64,000 nucleotides of DNA, taken from Chitinophaga jiangningensis (GTDB lineage: Bacteria; Bacteroidota; Bacteroidia; Chitinophagales; Chitinophagaceae). A model generated the notes under the pieces. That model worked only from the letters and a program-made list of their open reading frames with translations. It had not been told where the DNA came from and did no database searches. The first letter of the stretch is position 1. The number at the start of each line of letters is the position of its first letter. The position numbers were made by a program, and so were the translations under genes. This document shows, piece by piece, positions 52,815 to 61,931 of this stretch. The stretch spans positions 1 through 64,000 of the forward strand of contig NZ_FRBL01000001.1 of NCBI RefSeq assembly GCF_900142605.1, read 5' to 3'.

Positions 52815-53282
52815 TTACTTAAGACCTAGCGGTATTTCATCCCAGCCTATAACAGGTTCCGAGATAGTGGAATCAGTGATTTCATATGTGGACAACATTT
52901 CATTCATGTAGGGGAACCAGGGGATGTATTTTACTAAATACCTGTGGTGAGGGTGCTTAACCGATCCAATTTCTGCATCGCCATAGTACATTGAACCGTT
53001 TACACAAAGCGAATATTGAACACCGGCACTGTTTCTTCTATACACCACTTTCTCCGTCACTCCTATTGTGTATTGCCGGTCCACCAGCATAATAACCTTC
53101 AATACAGGATAGGATACCAGCAATAATAGCGAAAGTCCAATATATGACCGCACGATTAAATTCCCTTTTATCAATTTTCTCCTTTCCGAGGGTATGGAAA
53201 ACCAGCTTGCAAAGCCATATGCAATGCCAATTACTATTATTACCAGCAATAAAATAATTCCATATCTCTCCAAATATTCCAT
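52815..53282 (-). CDS. small membrane protein of unknown function
   Basis: This 155-residue protein has two hydrophobic helices at residues ~8-28 (ILLLVIIVIGIAYGFASWF) and ~46-66 (YIGLSLLLLVSYPVLKVIML). A polar C-terminal part of ~85 residues follows, with two cysteine-free strands and Tyr/Pro-rich loops. No family is recognised. The region is somewhat more AT-rich than its neighbours. It diverges from the HD-domain gene. Confidence 0.6.
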   Translation of the reverse strand: MEYLERYGIILLLVIIVIGIAYGFASWFSIPSERRKLIKGNLIVRSYIGLSLLLLVSYPVLKVIMLVDRQYTIGVTEKVVYRRNSAGVQYSLCVNGSMYYGDAEIGSVKHPHHRYLVKYIPWFPYMNEMLSTYEITDSTISEPVIGWDEIPLGLK

Positions 53283-53364
53283 GCCGTAAATTAATAAACT
53301 TCAATTATAAATATCAAGCCCTGTATGCTATATAGCTGCGCGAATAAGCCTAACTTTACTTATC

Positions 53365-53991
53365 ATGAAACCGTTAATTCTCGAATATCTCTGGACGGAC
53401 CTCTGCAGCAAATACACTACTAATGAAGCGCTCATAAAAACTTCCTTTGAGCAGCTCACAGCTGCCTATAACGAAGAAGGCCGCCACTATCATACGCTCA
53501 CGCATATACGCAATATGATCAGCAGCGCCTACCTTCATGAGACACTGATCCGTGATAAAGACGCCATGCTGTTTGCCATATTTTTTCATGATGTGGTGTA
53601 TGATGCAACGGCAAAGGATAACGAAGAAAAAAGTGCTGCCGCAGCCGTTGATTTTTTACATAAAATAAATTTTTGGGGAGATGAAATTGACGAGGTGGCA
53701 GCGTTAATTATGGCTACTAAAACCCATACAGCCGGCGATAACCCGGATACCTGCATCCTGCTCGACCTGGACCTTGAAATACTTGGTACTAACGAGGGTA
53801 CTTATCACCGCTATACACAACAGATCCGGCAGGAATATGCTGCATACCCTGACCTGCTATACAATCCGGGCAGAAAGAAAGTACTGCGTCATTTCCTCGA
53901 AAAGCCTTTTATTTACTGTACGGAAACCTTTCGGGAACAACTGGAAGCAAGTGCCCGAAAAAATATTGAAAATGAAATTGCAACATTATAA
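53365..53991 (+). CDS. HD-domain metal-dependent phosphohydrolase
   Basis: This 208-residue cytoplasmic protein is of the HD superfamily (the COG4339-like group). Metal-binding residues are seen in RHYHTLTHI (41-48), FFHDVVYD with His75-Asp76, KTHTAGD near 117, and DLDLEILG near 135. The substrate is unknown for this group; nucleotides are the usual guess. It lies three bases before the LOG-family gene, so the two are probably co-translated. Confidence 0.87.
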   Translation: MKPLILEYLWTDLCSKYTTNEALIKTSFEQLTAAYNEEGRHYHTLTHIRNMISSAYLHETLIRDKDAMLFAIFFHDVVYDATAKDNEEKSAAAAVDFLHKINFWGDEIDEVAALIMATKTHTAGDNPDTCILLDLDLEILGTNEGTYHRYTQQIRQEYAAYPDLLYNPGRKKVLRHFLEKPFIYCTETFREQLEASARKNIENEIATL

Positions 53992-53994
53992 GGT

Positions 53995-54579
53995 ATGAAA
54001 AGAATAGCAGTGTATTGTGGGTCCAGTATGGGCAACCACGACATCTTTAAAGAACAGGCCATGCTACTGGGTGCTGCGCTCGCAAAGAAAGGTATTGGCC
54101 TGGTATATGGCGGTGCCCGTGTAGGCCTGATGGGTGCTGTAGCTGATGGTGCACTTTCAGAAGGCGGCGAGGTAATTGGTGTACTTCCCCATTTTCTGCA
54201 ACAAAAAGAACTGGCACATAACGGTCTTACGGACCTGATCCTCACCGATACCATGCACGAGCGCAAAGCGAAAATGAATGAGCTCTGTGACGGAGTAGTG
54301 GCGCTGCCAGGTGGCTTCGGTACTATGGAGGAGTTATTTGAAATGCTGACCTGGGGGCAGTTAGGGCTGCACCATAAGCCCATCGGCCTTTTGAATACAC
54401 AGGGCTACTATGACGCGCTGATTGCCCTGGCGGAAAACATGACCGCAAAAGGCTTTCTATCTCCCAATAATAAAAACATGTTGTTACACAGCCATGAGAT
54501 CAGCCAGCTGATTGAAAAAATGGAAAATTATCGCCCGGTAGATGGCCCTAAATGGATTCCGTCCGAAAAAGAAAGCTAA
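53995..54579 (+). CDS. LOG-family cytokinin riboside 5'-monophosphate phosphoribohydrolase
   Basis: This 194-residue cytoplasmic protein is of the LOG family (TIGR00730). The signature PGGFGTMEE is at 105-113, preceded by MHERK at 87-91, and the start has the Rossmann-like VYCGSSMG. Members hydrolyse nucleoside 5'-monophosphates to the base and ribose 5-phosphate; the name comes from plant cytokinin activation. In bacteria a nucleotide-salvage or housekeeping role is likely. The four bases CTAA at 54576-54579 supply the stop codons of both this gene and the converging DUF4421 gene. Confidence 0.93.
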   Translation: MKRIAVYCGSSMGNHDIFKEQAMLLGAALAKKGIGLVYGGARVGLMGAVADGALSEGGEVIGVLPHFLQQKELAHNGLTDLILTDTMHERKAKMNELCDGVVALPGGFGTMEELFEMLTWGQLGLHHKPIGLLNTQGYYDALIALAENMTAKGFLSPNNKNMLLHSHEISQLIEKMENYRPVDGPKWIPSEKES

Positions 54580-55619
54580 AATAGTTTGTGCCTGAGCGTG
54601 AACCTGCGTACCATACTCACCCTGAAGTTACCGGCACTGAACGTCTGAAAGGTATTGGGCAGCGACATTTCACTGCGATTTGTATTAGCCACATAATGGA
54701 TTCCGGCGAAATACCTGGGAGAGTTATACCCGATTGAAGCCCGGATGTTATTGTTGATTTGCCAGCCGAAGTCACGGGTAACGATACCGCTTTCCAGGAA
54801 CAGCTTGGTACGGTTGATCCCCAGGCCGCCGGTCAGCGACAACGACAGGAACCAATGCGCCTTATACACAAACGTGTACGCATATCCCACGCTGGCAGTG
54901 GTACTCATGATGTTGGACTTATAATAATGGATATCGTGCAGAAACGAAGTATCTGCCAGGTTGGAGGGCACCAGTGAAGAATCCCCCGCCACCTGTACAT
55001 AAAAAACATCACCACCGGCAAGGAAGGAACCGGCACTCTTTGCCTGATATTCATTTTGCAAATTAGGCGCCCGGTACGAAAAACGTTTGTCATTAAACAC
55101 ATACTGACCCGCCAGGCCTATCGCCAGGCTTTTAATATCCGGCCGCTGTGGATAAGGATTTTGCAAGGCATAAGCTTTTCCGAATACTTCCGTTGGATTG
55201 GCTACATAGTACCCCTTATAGGATTGTCCATAAAAATCAACTACCAGTTTACGGAGATAAATGTGCGTCTGCAGGTCGAGGTATTTAGTCTTGCCATATT
55301 TGTCGTTATGCCTGTTTACAAACGGCAGGTTAAAGCCGAGATTCAGGCCGAGAAATTTATAGTTGGCACCAAACCCGATATTAAACGGGGAATTGGGGCG
55401 GTACTTGATATCCTTATTTTGCCTGGTATCTACAATATCGTAGCTGTTAAATTTGCGGGAGCCGTATAATCGGAAAGTGACTTTGTCAGTATAGTCTTTT
55501 ACGTAATTGGTATCGGTTTCTGTTTTGAGCCAGCTGAGGAATGCACTTTGTGCCTTTGCCTGTATCAGGGCAAAACAAGTGAGGCAGCAAAACAAAAAGA
55601 TTCTTTTTACCATACGCAT
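54576..55619 (-). CDS. DUF4421 family outer-membrane protein
   Basis: This 347-residue exported protein has signal peptide MVKRIFLFCCLTCFALIQAKAQ (Met3, or Met1 two residues earlier). It is rich in alternating aromatic strands (LGLNLGFNLPFVNRHNDKYGKT, LDLQTHIYLRKLVVDFYGQ), which points to an outer-membrane barrel of about 12-14 strands. The segment YRPNSPFNIGFGANYKFLGL is typical of DUF4421. Function unknown. It converges on the LOG-family gene, with which it shares the tetranucleotide that forms both stop codons. Confidence 0.82.
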   Translation of the reverse strand: MRMVKRIFLFCCLTCFALIQAKAQSAFLSWLKTETDTNYVKDYTDKVTFRLYGSRKFNSYDIVDTRQNKDIKYRPNSPFNIGFGANYKFLGLNLGFNLPFVNRHNDKYGKTKYLDLQTHIYLRKLVVDFYGQSYKGYYVANPTEVFGKAYALQNPYPQRPDIKSLAIGLAGQYVFNDKRFSYRAPNLQNEYQAKSAGSFLAGGDVFYVQVAGDSSLVPSNLADTSFLHDIHYYKSNIMSTTASVGYAYTFVYKAHWFLSLSLTGGLGINRTKLFLESGIVTRDFGWQINNNIRASIGYNSPRYFAGIHYVANTNRSEMSLPNTFQTFSAGNFRVSMVRRFTLRHKLF

Positions 55620-55700
55620 ACACCAGTTGTAGGGCGGGCCAAGATACGCATTCCTGTGTCAAAAATGATTAAATAATAGATAAAAGTCCGGATTTTAGCC

Positions 55701-56192
55701 TTATTTGGGCAGTTCTATGACTTCCAGCTGCTGGATATTTCCGGCGTCCAGCTGAAAACGTAATAAGGTTTTCACCTTATGCCATCCCTGCTGACCGCAT
55801 GCACCCGGGTTCATATGTAACAAGTTCAATGCCGGATCAGGCATTACTTTCAGAATATGTGAGTGTCCGCAGATAAATAACTTAGGATGCTGTTCCAACA
55901 GCTGCGCTTTTACCCCCGGCGCATATTTACCCGGATATCCACCTATATGCGTGATCATCACCGGCACTTCTTCCACTGTAAAGTGCAGGGTTTCCGGGTA
56001 ACGGACACGTATATCTTTCCCATCTATATTACCCCATACTGCCCTGAATGGTTTAAAGGCTTCCAGCTCATCCGCCACCTTAGCATCGCCGATATCGCCG
56101 GCATGCCATATCTCATCAACGCCCTCAAAATATTTGAATACCTGTGGATGCAGATAGCTGTGCGTATCCGACATCAGTCCTATTTTTTTCAA
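55701..56192 (-). CDS. YfcE-like metallophosphoesterase
   Basis: This 163-residue cytoplasmic phosphodiesterase has the MJ0936/YfcE/Vps29 fold. Metal motifs are MSDTHSY (residues 7-13), WHAGDIGD near 29, VWGNID near 52, THIGGYPG near 81 and CGHSHILK near 108. The physiological substrate of these small enzymes is unknown. It diverges from purU across only 42 bases, so the two promoters must overlap. Confidence 0.9.
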   Translation of the reverse strand: MKKIGLMSDTHSYLHPQVFKYFEGVDEIWHAGDIGDAKVADELEAFKPFRAVWGNIDGKDIRVRYPETLHFTVEEVPVMITHIGGYPGKYAPGVKAQLLEQHPKLFICGHSHILKVMPDPALNLLHMNPGACGQQGWHKVKTLLRFQLDAGNIQQLEVIELPK

Positions 56193-56234
56193 TGTATTTT
56201 ATCTATTTTGGGTCGCATACACTGCATTGCCCCT

Positions 56235-57098
56235 ATGGAAAATAATATTAGTTCTCCCAATACTGCCCGGTTACTGATCAGTTGCCCTGATAAACCTGGA
56301 ATTGTAGCCACCGTTTCACAGTTTCTCTTCCAGTCAGGTGCAAATATACTGGATGCTAGTCAACACAGCACCGATCCTGCGGAAGGTCTTTTTTTTATGC
56401 GCATGGAAGTGAAGATGCCGTACAACCCGGAATTTGATGCTGCTTTTCAGCAACAGGTAGCCACTCCGTTAAATATGACCTGGAAAATCAGTCACGCCGG
56501 CCAGCGCAAACGTATGGCTATATTGGTTTCTGCATACGACCATTGCCTGCTGGACCTGCTCTGGCGCTGGCGTAGCGGCGAGCTGGAAGTGGATATTCCA
56601 CTGGTGATTTCCAATCATGCTACACTGGAAAAAGATTGTACTGCTTTGGGTATTCCTTTTTATTACCTTCCGGTTAGCAGTGAAACCAAAGCCTCGCAGG
56701 AGGCCGCCATTGGTAAATTGATGGCAGATCAGCAAATTGATTTTATAGTGCTTGCCCGGTATATGCAGATCTTATCACCACAATTTGTGAGTTTATTTCC
56801 GCAACGCATCATCAATATTCACCACTCTTTCCTTCCTGCATTTGCAGGTGCACGCCCCTATCAGCATGCCTACAATCGAGGGGTAAAACTGATTGGTGCT
56901 ACGGCACATTATGTTACAGATGAACTGGACGAAGGTCCGATCATTGAGCAGGATGTGGCCAGGGTAAGCCATAAGCATGCGATCAACGACCTGGTAATGC
57001 TGGGCAGGGATATAGAGCGGCAGGTGCTTACCCGGGCGGTGAAAGCTCATATCGACGATCGCGTAATAGTGCTGGGCAACAAAACCATCGTATTCTAA
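56235..57098 (+). CDS. purU: formyltetrahydrofolate deformylase
   Basis: This 287-residue cytoplasmic enzyme splits 10-formyl-tetrahydrofolate into formate and tetrahydrofolate, balancing one-carbon pools and feeding formate to purine synthesis. An N-terminal ACT domain (LLISCPDKPGIVATVSQFLF) precedes the formyltransferase domain, with MAILVSAYDHCLLDLL and the catalytic stretch IINIHHSFLPAFAGARPY, then TAHYVTDELDEGPII. A reading frame opens 116 codons upstream but runs antisense to the YfcE-like gene. ATG 56235 restores the normal PurU length. CTAA at 57095-57098 forms both its stop and that of the CHAD gene. Confidence 0.95.
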   Translation: MENNISSPNTARLLISCPDKPGIVATVSQFLFQSGANILDASQHSTDPAEGLFFMRMEVKMPYNPEFDAAFQQQVATPLNMTWKISHAGQRKRMAILVSAYDHCLLDLLWRWRSGELEVDIPLVISNHATLEKDCTALGIPFYYLPVSSETKASQEAAIGKLMADQQIDFIVLARYMQILSPQFVSLFPQRIINIHHSFLPAFAGARPYQHAYNRGVKLIGATAHYVTDELDEGPIIEQDVARVSHKHAINDLVMLGRDIERQVLTRAVKAHIDDRVIVLGNKTIVF

Positions 57099-57925
57099 AG
57101 TTGCTCTTTCCTGCTACGGAGGTGACTAGCGCAAAGTGCCAGCTGTTCCCTGGCCTCCAGCTTCAGCACCTCCTGTAGTTGCACCGCCTTAATATGTACC
57201 GGCAACTGCTCCTTCCTGGCTTTGCGGATGGTACTGCTTACAAAGAGGTACAATTCACTGCTGTCGTGCCACTTTCCCAACAGCTCCCCTGCCTTCCTGG
57301 AAAAATTCAGCATGTACGTGTACCTGGTATCTTCGGGAAAAACATCTTTTAATATCGTGAGCTGGTAGTATACTTCCTTTACTTTCTTGCGTACTTCATG
57401 CCAGGCGATATGGCCTGCGCGACTCACCGGGGGCCTGATTTCCTGGAAATTGTCCGTTACATATTCCAATAATTTTGCGGTGAGATGTTTCTCCTCTGTT
57501 TCTTCCAGCCGCTCGCGAAACTGCTCCGGCAGCTCGTTGAAACTACCGAGTTTAAGTCGTTTCGAGGCGGCCACCATCAACTCCGCCGCTAATGCCTGCC
57601 GCTCCTGCAGCAGCAGGTGTGCGTAGCCAAACCGCCAGTTACTCCGCCTTTCGTGCGCCGTGAGCGCGCGTGCCTGCAGCTGTGCATCGCGGGATATGCC
57701 GGCAATATTTTGGAGGAACCGCAGCTTGTTAAGGTAACGGTTATACTTAAACGAAAAATCAGGGATATTATCGATGAGTGCAAAAAAGGCGCGCAGTTTT
57801 TTTACGCCTACCCGTTGTTCGTGGACAGCGGCGGGGTTGCGGGGTTGATGGCGCAGTTTGTTGTGTGCGGAGTCGAGTGCTTCGCATTCTTTGCGGAGGT
57901 AGTGATATAAGGTTTTGTGGATCAT
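57095..57925 (-). CDS. CHAD-domain protein
   Basis: This 276-residue, helical, basic protein is made of one CHAD domain with two four-helix halves. The conserved His/Arg/Lys pattern is in VHEQRVGVKKLRAFF and, in the second half, AWHEVRKKVKEVYYQL. CHAD domains bind polyphosphate. No CYTH or polyphosphate kinase gene is next to it. The frame is open to 57991, but the extra 22 residues are encoded by two perfect palindromes (57941-57983) that belong to a dispersed intergenic hairpin family. Methionine 57925 (MIHKTLYHYLRK) is therefore the better start. Confidence 0.88.
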   Translation of the reverse strand: MIHKTLYHYLRKECEALDSAHNKLRHQPRNPAAVHEQRVGVKKLRAFFALIDNIPDFSFKYNRYLNKLRFLQNIAGISRDAQLQARALTAHERRSNWRFGYAHLLLQERQALAAELMVAASKRLKLGSFNELPEQFRERLEETEEKHLTAKLLEYVTDNFQEIRPPVSRAGHIAWHEVRKKVKEVYYQLTILKDVFPEDTRYTYMLNFSRKAGELLGKWHDSSELYLFVSSTIRKARKEQLPVHIKAVQLQEVLKLEAREQLALCASHLRSRKEQL

Positions 57926-57940
57926 GTTGATTTTGGATAT

Positions 57941-57983
57941 ACCACCGCCTTCGGCGGTGGTAGTATGGAGGGGCTTCGCCCCT
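57941..57983. repeat. two perfect palindromes with TTC loops upstream of the CHAD gene
   Basis: 57941-57961 is a 9-bp stem (10 with the flanking pair) and 57969-57983 a 6-bp stem, each closed by TTC. They lie between hutG and the CHAD gene without a T tract, and they resemble the hairpins at 6023, 6140, 10196 and 28291. Confidence 0.65.
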
Positions 57984-58019
57984 TTCCCCATGTGTCACAC
58001 TTTGACGAATGGAGTATGT

Positions 58020-59024
58020 TTAATCCTCCCCGCAGTACGCCATCACCGTTTCAAAAATCAACGCCCCTGCCAGCTTAGCAGTTCTGTTATCATAATCGAA
58101 TGCGGGGTTCAGCTCTGCTACGTCGGTTCCTTTCACTTTGCCGCTGGCCAATATCGCCCGGAAGCTTTCCAGGAACAGTCCTTGCGGTAAAATGCCGTTG
58201 TATGCCGTAGCGCTTACGCCCGGTGCAAACGAGGATGCAAATACATCCAGGCAGGTGGTAAGGTACACATGGTCCACCTGTCCGAGAAAATGCTGGATGG
58301 CGGCAAACAGTGTATCCTTATCGTTTAGATGGAAAGCATCGGAGCCTACGTAAGTGGCGCCGGACTCCCCTGCCAGGTTAAACAGCTGACGGGTGTTTCC
58401 CAGTTTCTGTATGCCGAGGGCCAGGTAGTTAAATGGTTCGTTAGCCGCCTTAGCATCCTGTGCGAGTTGATAAAAACTGGTACCGGAGGTAGGCCCTTCA
58501 GCGCCCGGCACGCGGATATCAAAGTGCGCGTCGAAGTTGATGTAACCTACGCGGGCGTTTTGCTGACGGGCATTTTCACGGACCCCACAGCCATGCCCAT
58601 ACGCAATTTCATGGCCGCCTCCCAGTACTACCGGCAGGTAGCCGGCCTGAATAACCGCTTTCACCGCTTCGCTGAGCACCTGCTGGGCCAGTTCCATACG
58701 GCCGTCCATACAGGCGATATCGCCGGCGTCCAGCAGCACGGCGCCTTCCGTGAGGTGAACGGGCAGGTTACCCAATACCGCTCTGATGGCAGCAGGGCCA
58801 TCTTTGGCGCCCATGCGGCCTTTGTTGCGGCGTACGCCTTCATCGCAGGCGAAGCCCAGGATAGCCACCCCTTTCTGGCCTTCTGCCAGTGGCGGTAATG
58901 GCTCCTTCAGGAGGTCCACCAGCCGGATGATCATATGCCAGCGCAGCAGGTCATCCGTTGATCCGTCTGTACGTCCCGTCCAGGTTCCGGCCTGGGTAGG
59001 GTGATAAAATTCTTTTGTTATCAT
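58020..59024 (-). CDS. hutG: formimidoylglutamase
   Basis: This 334-residue cytoplasmic enzyme of the arginase/ureohydrolase superfamily should hydrolyse N-formimidoyl-L-glutamate to glutamate and formamide, the last step of histidine degradation in this operon. The binuclear manganese ligands are in LGGGHEIAYG, NFDAHFDIR and TTCLDVFASSFAPG. The last has Cys in place of the usual Ser/Ile before LD, but the ligand Asp is kept. The context settles the substrate: the start overlaps hutI by four bases. Agmatinase is excluded mainly by context. Confidence 0.93.
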   Translation of the reverse strand: MITKEFYHPTQAGTWTGRTDGSTDDLLRWHMIIRLVDLLKEPLPPLAEGQKGVAILGFACDEGVRRNKGRMGAKDGPAAIRAVLGNLPVHLTEGAVLLDAGDIACMDGRMELAQQVLSEAVKAVIQAGYLPVVLGGGHEIAYGHGCGVRENARQQNARVGYINFDAHFDIRVPGAEGPTSGTSFYQLAQDAKAANEPFNYLALGIQKLGNTRQLFNLAGESGATYVGSDAFHLNDKDTLFAAIQHFLGQVDHVYLTTCLDVFASSFAPGVSATAYNGILPQGLFLESFRAILASGKVKGTDVAELNPAFDYDNRTAKLAGALIFETVMAYCGED

Positions 59025-60250
59025 AATGCTGTAACTGTTTCACCATTTTTCCAGATGCTGCATGGCTTCAGCTTACCCTGAAAGTACAGAATATCCCTGT
59101 AATCATTGGTGGGATAAGCCTGCATGTCCGCCAGGAGCCCCGCTTCGAGGCGGCCTCTGTCCGTCAGCAGTAAGGCAGGTGCGGCGCGGAAAGTGAGGGC
59201 AGCGAATACTTCTGCGGCCGATAACTTTTCTGCAGCACTCATCACAGCGGCCTGCAACAGCAGATCACCCATAGGGGCTGATCCCGGGTTCCAGTCGCTC
59301 GCAATAGCCAAACAGGCGCCCTCATTCAGCAATTTTCGTGCTGGGGCATAGGGCATGCCTAAGCCGAGAGAGGCACCAGGCAGCACCACTGCCACCGTAT
59401 TGGATTGTGCCAGCAGCTGAATTTCCTTATCGGTGCTGGCTTCCAGGTGGTCCGCAGATAAAGCGCCGGTAGCTACTGCTACTTCGGAACCTCCTGCGGT
59501 AAACTGGTCTGCATGTACCGTAGCTGCGAAACCTTTGGCAGCTGCCGCTCGCAGGTAACTGGTGGCCGCTGCCGGCGAAAATGCCGTCTCTTCTATAAAA
59601 ATATCCACCCTGTTGGTAAGCGATTGTGCTTTCAGTACCGGCAGCAACTCCGACAACACCCAGTCTAAATATTCCGTTTCAGTACCGGCGTAATCCTTAG
59701 GCTTCATGTGCGCGGCCAGACAGGTAGGTATCAATGTGGCCGGTGTATGCAGCGATGCCTGCTGAATAGCCCGCAACATTTTCAACTCACTGTCGAAATC
59801 CAGGCCGTAACCACTTTTCACTTCTATGGTAGTAACACCTTCCATGAGGTGACGGTTCGCCCGGGCCACAGTATTTTCTGCAAGGGTAACGGTATCGGCT
59901 ACACGGGTTTTGGTAACAGAATCCCAGATACCTCCGCCGGCGCGCGCGATTTCGAGGTAACTTTTTCCGGCAATACGCATGGCGTAATCGCGGCTGCGGT
60001 TACCATCGAAACAGATATGCGTGTGGCAGTCGATAAAGCCGGGTAGTAACACCATCGGCTGATCAATAAACTGGAGTTCCTGATCCGGATAGGCCTGCTG
60101 CAGGGCCTTGTAATCGCCCACCGCAAGGATTTTACCATCTTCCGCTACCACCCCGCCATTATGTATAACGGGCAGTTGTTCATCCTGCAAAGCTCCTTTG
60201 AGCGGCATGCCGGTCATGGGGAGTATTTGTGTGAAAGGCCCTATTAACAT
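59021..60250 (-). CDS. hutI: imidazolonepropionase
   Basis: This 409-residue cytoplasmic amidohydrolase opens the imidazolone ring to give N-formimidoyl-L-glutamate, the third step of histidine breakdown. The metal motif is DCHTHICFDGNRSRDYA near residue 74, followed by ARAGGGI, CLAAHMKP and VHADQF, and the late Asp in ASDWNPGSAPMGD. The length is normal. It overlaps hutG by four bases and follows hutU by ten, so the genes are tightly coupled. Confidence 0.96.
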   Translation of the reverse strand: MLIGPFTQILPMTGMPLKGALQDEQLPVIHNGGVVAEDGKILAVGDYKALQQAYPDQELQFIDQPMVLLPGFIDCHTHICFDGNRSRDYAMRIAGKSYLEIARAGGGIWDSVTKTRVADTVTLAENTVARANRHLMEGVTTIEVKSGYGLDFDSELKMLRAIQQASLHTPATLIPTCLAAHMKPKDYAGTETEYLDWVLSELLPVLKAQSLTNRVDIFIEETAFSPAAATSYLRAAAAKGFAATVHADQFTAGGSEVAVATGALSADHLEASTDKEIQLLAQSNTVAVVLPGASLGLGMPYAPARKLLNEGACLAIASDWNPGSAPMGDLLLQAAVMSAAEKLSAAEVFAALTFRAAPALLLTDRGRLEAGLLADMQAYPTNDYRDILYFQGKLKPCSIWKNGETVTAL

Positions 60251-60260
60251 CTGTCAGATT

Positions 60261-61931
60261 TTAGAGATTAATACCAAATTTTTCTGCCCATTCCTGCGCC
60301 TTTTCGTAACCGGCATCTGCATGGCGGAAAATGCCCATGGCAGGGTCGTTGAATAACACACGACGCAGGCAGTCCGCGGCACGATCGGTTCCATCAGCCA
60401 GCACCACCATACCGGCATGTTGGGAGTAGCCCATACCTACGCCACCGCCATGGTGGAAGGATACCCAGGTAGCGCCGCCACCGGTGTTGGACATGAGGTT
60501 CAGCAACGTCCAGTCGCTTACCGCGTCGGAGCCGTCTTTCATCGCTTCTGTTTCTCTGTTGGGAGATGCTACAGAACCGCAATCGAGGTGGTCGCGGCCG
60601 ATCACAATCGGTGCTTTAACCTTACCTGTTCTTACCAGTTCATTAAAAATCAGACCGGCTTTTTCGCGCTCACCGAGTCCCAGCCAGCAGATACGTGCAG
60701 GCAGGCCCTGGAAGGCTACTTTTTCCTGTGCCTGTTTAAGCCAGTTGATCAGGTGTGTATTTTCAGGAAATGCTTCCATCAGTGCGCGGTCGGTGGTATA
60801 AATATCTTCTGGGTCACCGGAGAGTGCTACCCAACGGAAAGGTCCTTTCCCTTCGCAGAACAGCGGGCGTATATACGCCGGCGTGAATCCCGGGAAGTTG
60901 AATGCGTTTGGCTCTCCGCCTTCTCTGGCGAACTCACGGAGGTTGTTACCGTAGTCGAATGTAACGGCGCCGCGTTGCTGCATGTCGAGCATAAAGCCCA
61001 CGTGGCGGGCCATGCTTTTGAGCGACAGCTGCTTGTACTGTGCAGGGTCCTGCTTACGCAGTGCTGCAGCGGCTTCGAGGGTCATACCGTTAGGCACATA
61101 ACCATTGATAGGATCGTGTGCAGAGGTTTGATCCGTGAGTATGTCAGGGATGATATTATCGTGGAGGAGACGTTGCAGCATATCGCCCGCATCGCTAACG
61201 AGGCCGATGCTCAGTGCTTCGCCTTTTTCCATCGCTTCTTTTGCCCACTGGATAGCTTCTTCGTAGGAGTGCGTCATCCGGTCGATATAGCGGGTATCGA
61301 TACGTTTCTGGATACGGGTAGCGTCCACATCGGCACCGAGGAATACGGCGCCTGCCATGGTAGCGGCCAGCGGCTGTGCGCCACCCATACCACCGATGCC
61401 GGCGGTTACCAGCAGCTTGCCTTTGAGGTTACCGTCAAAATGCTGACGACCGCATTCCATAAAGGTTTCATAGGTACCTTGTAGGATGCCCTGTGTACCA
61501 ATATAGATCCAGCTGCCGGCGGTCATCTGGCCGTACATCATCAGTCCTTTAGCGCGCAGTTCATTAAAATGCTCCCAGGTTGCCCATTTAGGTACGAGAT
61601 TACTGTTGGCCAGCATTACGCGAGGCGCCTGTGGATGCGTGCGTACGATGCCCACCGGCTTACCGGATTGAACAAGCAGGGAATGGTCTTCGTCCAGCTC
61701 CAGTAATATTTTGATAATTTTTTCCAGTGCTTCGCGGTTGCGTGCAGCCTGGCCGATGCCACCGTATACCACCAGTTCATCCGGGTTTTCGGCAACTTCA
61801 TGATCCAGGTTATTGAGGAGCATACGCAGCGGTGCTTCCGTTTGCCATGATTTTGCGTGCAGGGTGGCACCATGTGGTGCTTTATAATGCGGGTGTGCCG
61901 CAAATGATTTAATAAAGTCCAAACTGTTCAT
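60261..61931 (-). CDS. hutU: urocanate hydratase
   Basis: This 556-residue cytoplasmic NAD-dependent enzyme turns urocanate into imidazolone propionate. The NAD-binding signature is AGIGGMGGAQPLAATMAG, and the catalytic cysteine is in GLPARICWLGLGEREKAG. The C-terminal part has the conserved SFHHGGGVGMGYSQHAG. Length and motifs are canonical. Its start overlaps the 3' end of hutH by 23 bases. Confidence 0.97.
   Translation of the reverse strand: MNSLDFIKSFAAHPHYKAPHGATLHAKSWQTEAPLRMLLNNLDHEVAENPDELVVYGGIGQAARNREALEKIIKILLELDEDHSLLVQSGKPVGIVRTHPQAPRVMLANSNLVPKWATWEHFNELRAKGLMMYGQMTAGSWIYIGTQGILQGTYETFMECGRQHFDGNLKGKLLVTAGIGGMGGAQPLAATMAGAVFLGADVDATRIQKRIDTRYIDRMTHSYEEAIQWAKEAMEKGEALSIGLVSDAGDMLQRLLHDNIIPDILTDQTSAHDPINGYVPNGMTLEAAAALRKQDPAQYKQLSLKSMARHVGFMLDMQQRGAVTFDYGNNLREFAREGGEPNAFNFPGFTPAYIRPLFCEGKGPFRWVALSGDPEDIYTTDRALMEAFPENTHLINWLKQAQEKVAFQGLPARICWLGLGEREKAGLIFNELVRTGKVKAPIVIGRDHLDCGSVASPNRETEAMKDGSDAVSDWTLLNLMSNTGGGATWVSFHHGGGVGMGYSQHAGMVVLADGTDRAADCLRRVLFNDPAMGIFRHADAGYEKAQEWAEKFGINL

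Noticed and set aside
55887..56234. 116-codon upstream extension of purU
   Set aside because: It runs antisense to the YfcE-like gene, and the domain starts only at ATG 56235.
57926..57991. 22-residue N-terminal extension of the CHAD protein
   Set aside because: It is encoded by two members of the hairpin family and has no resemblance to CHAD N-termini.
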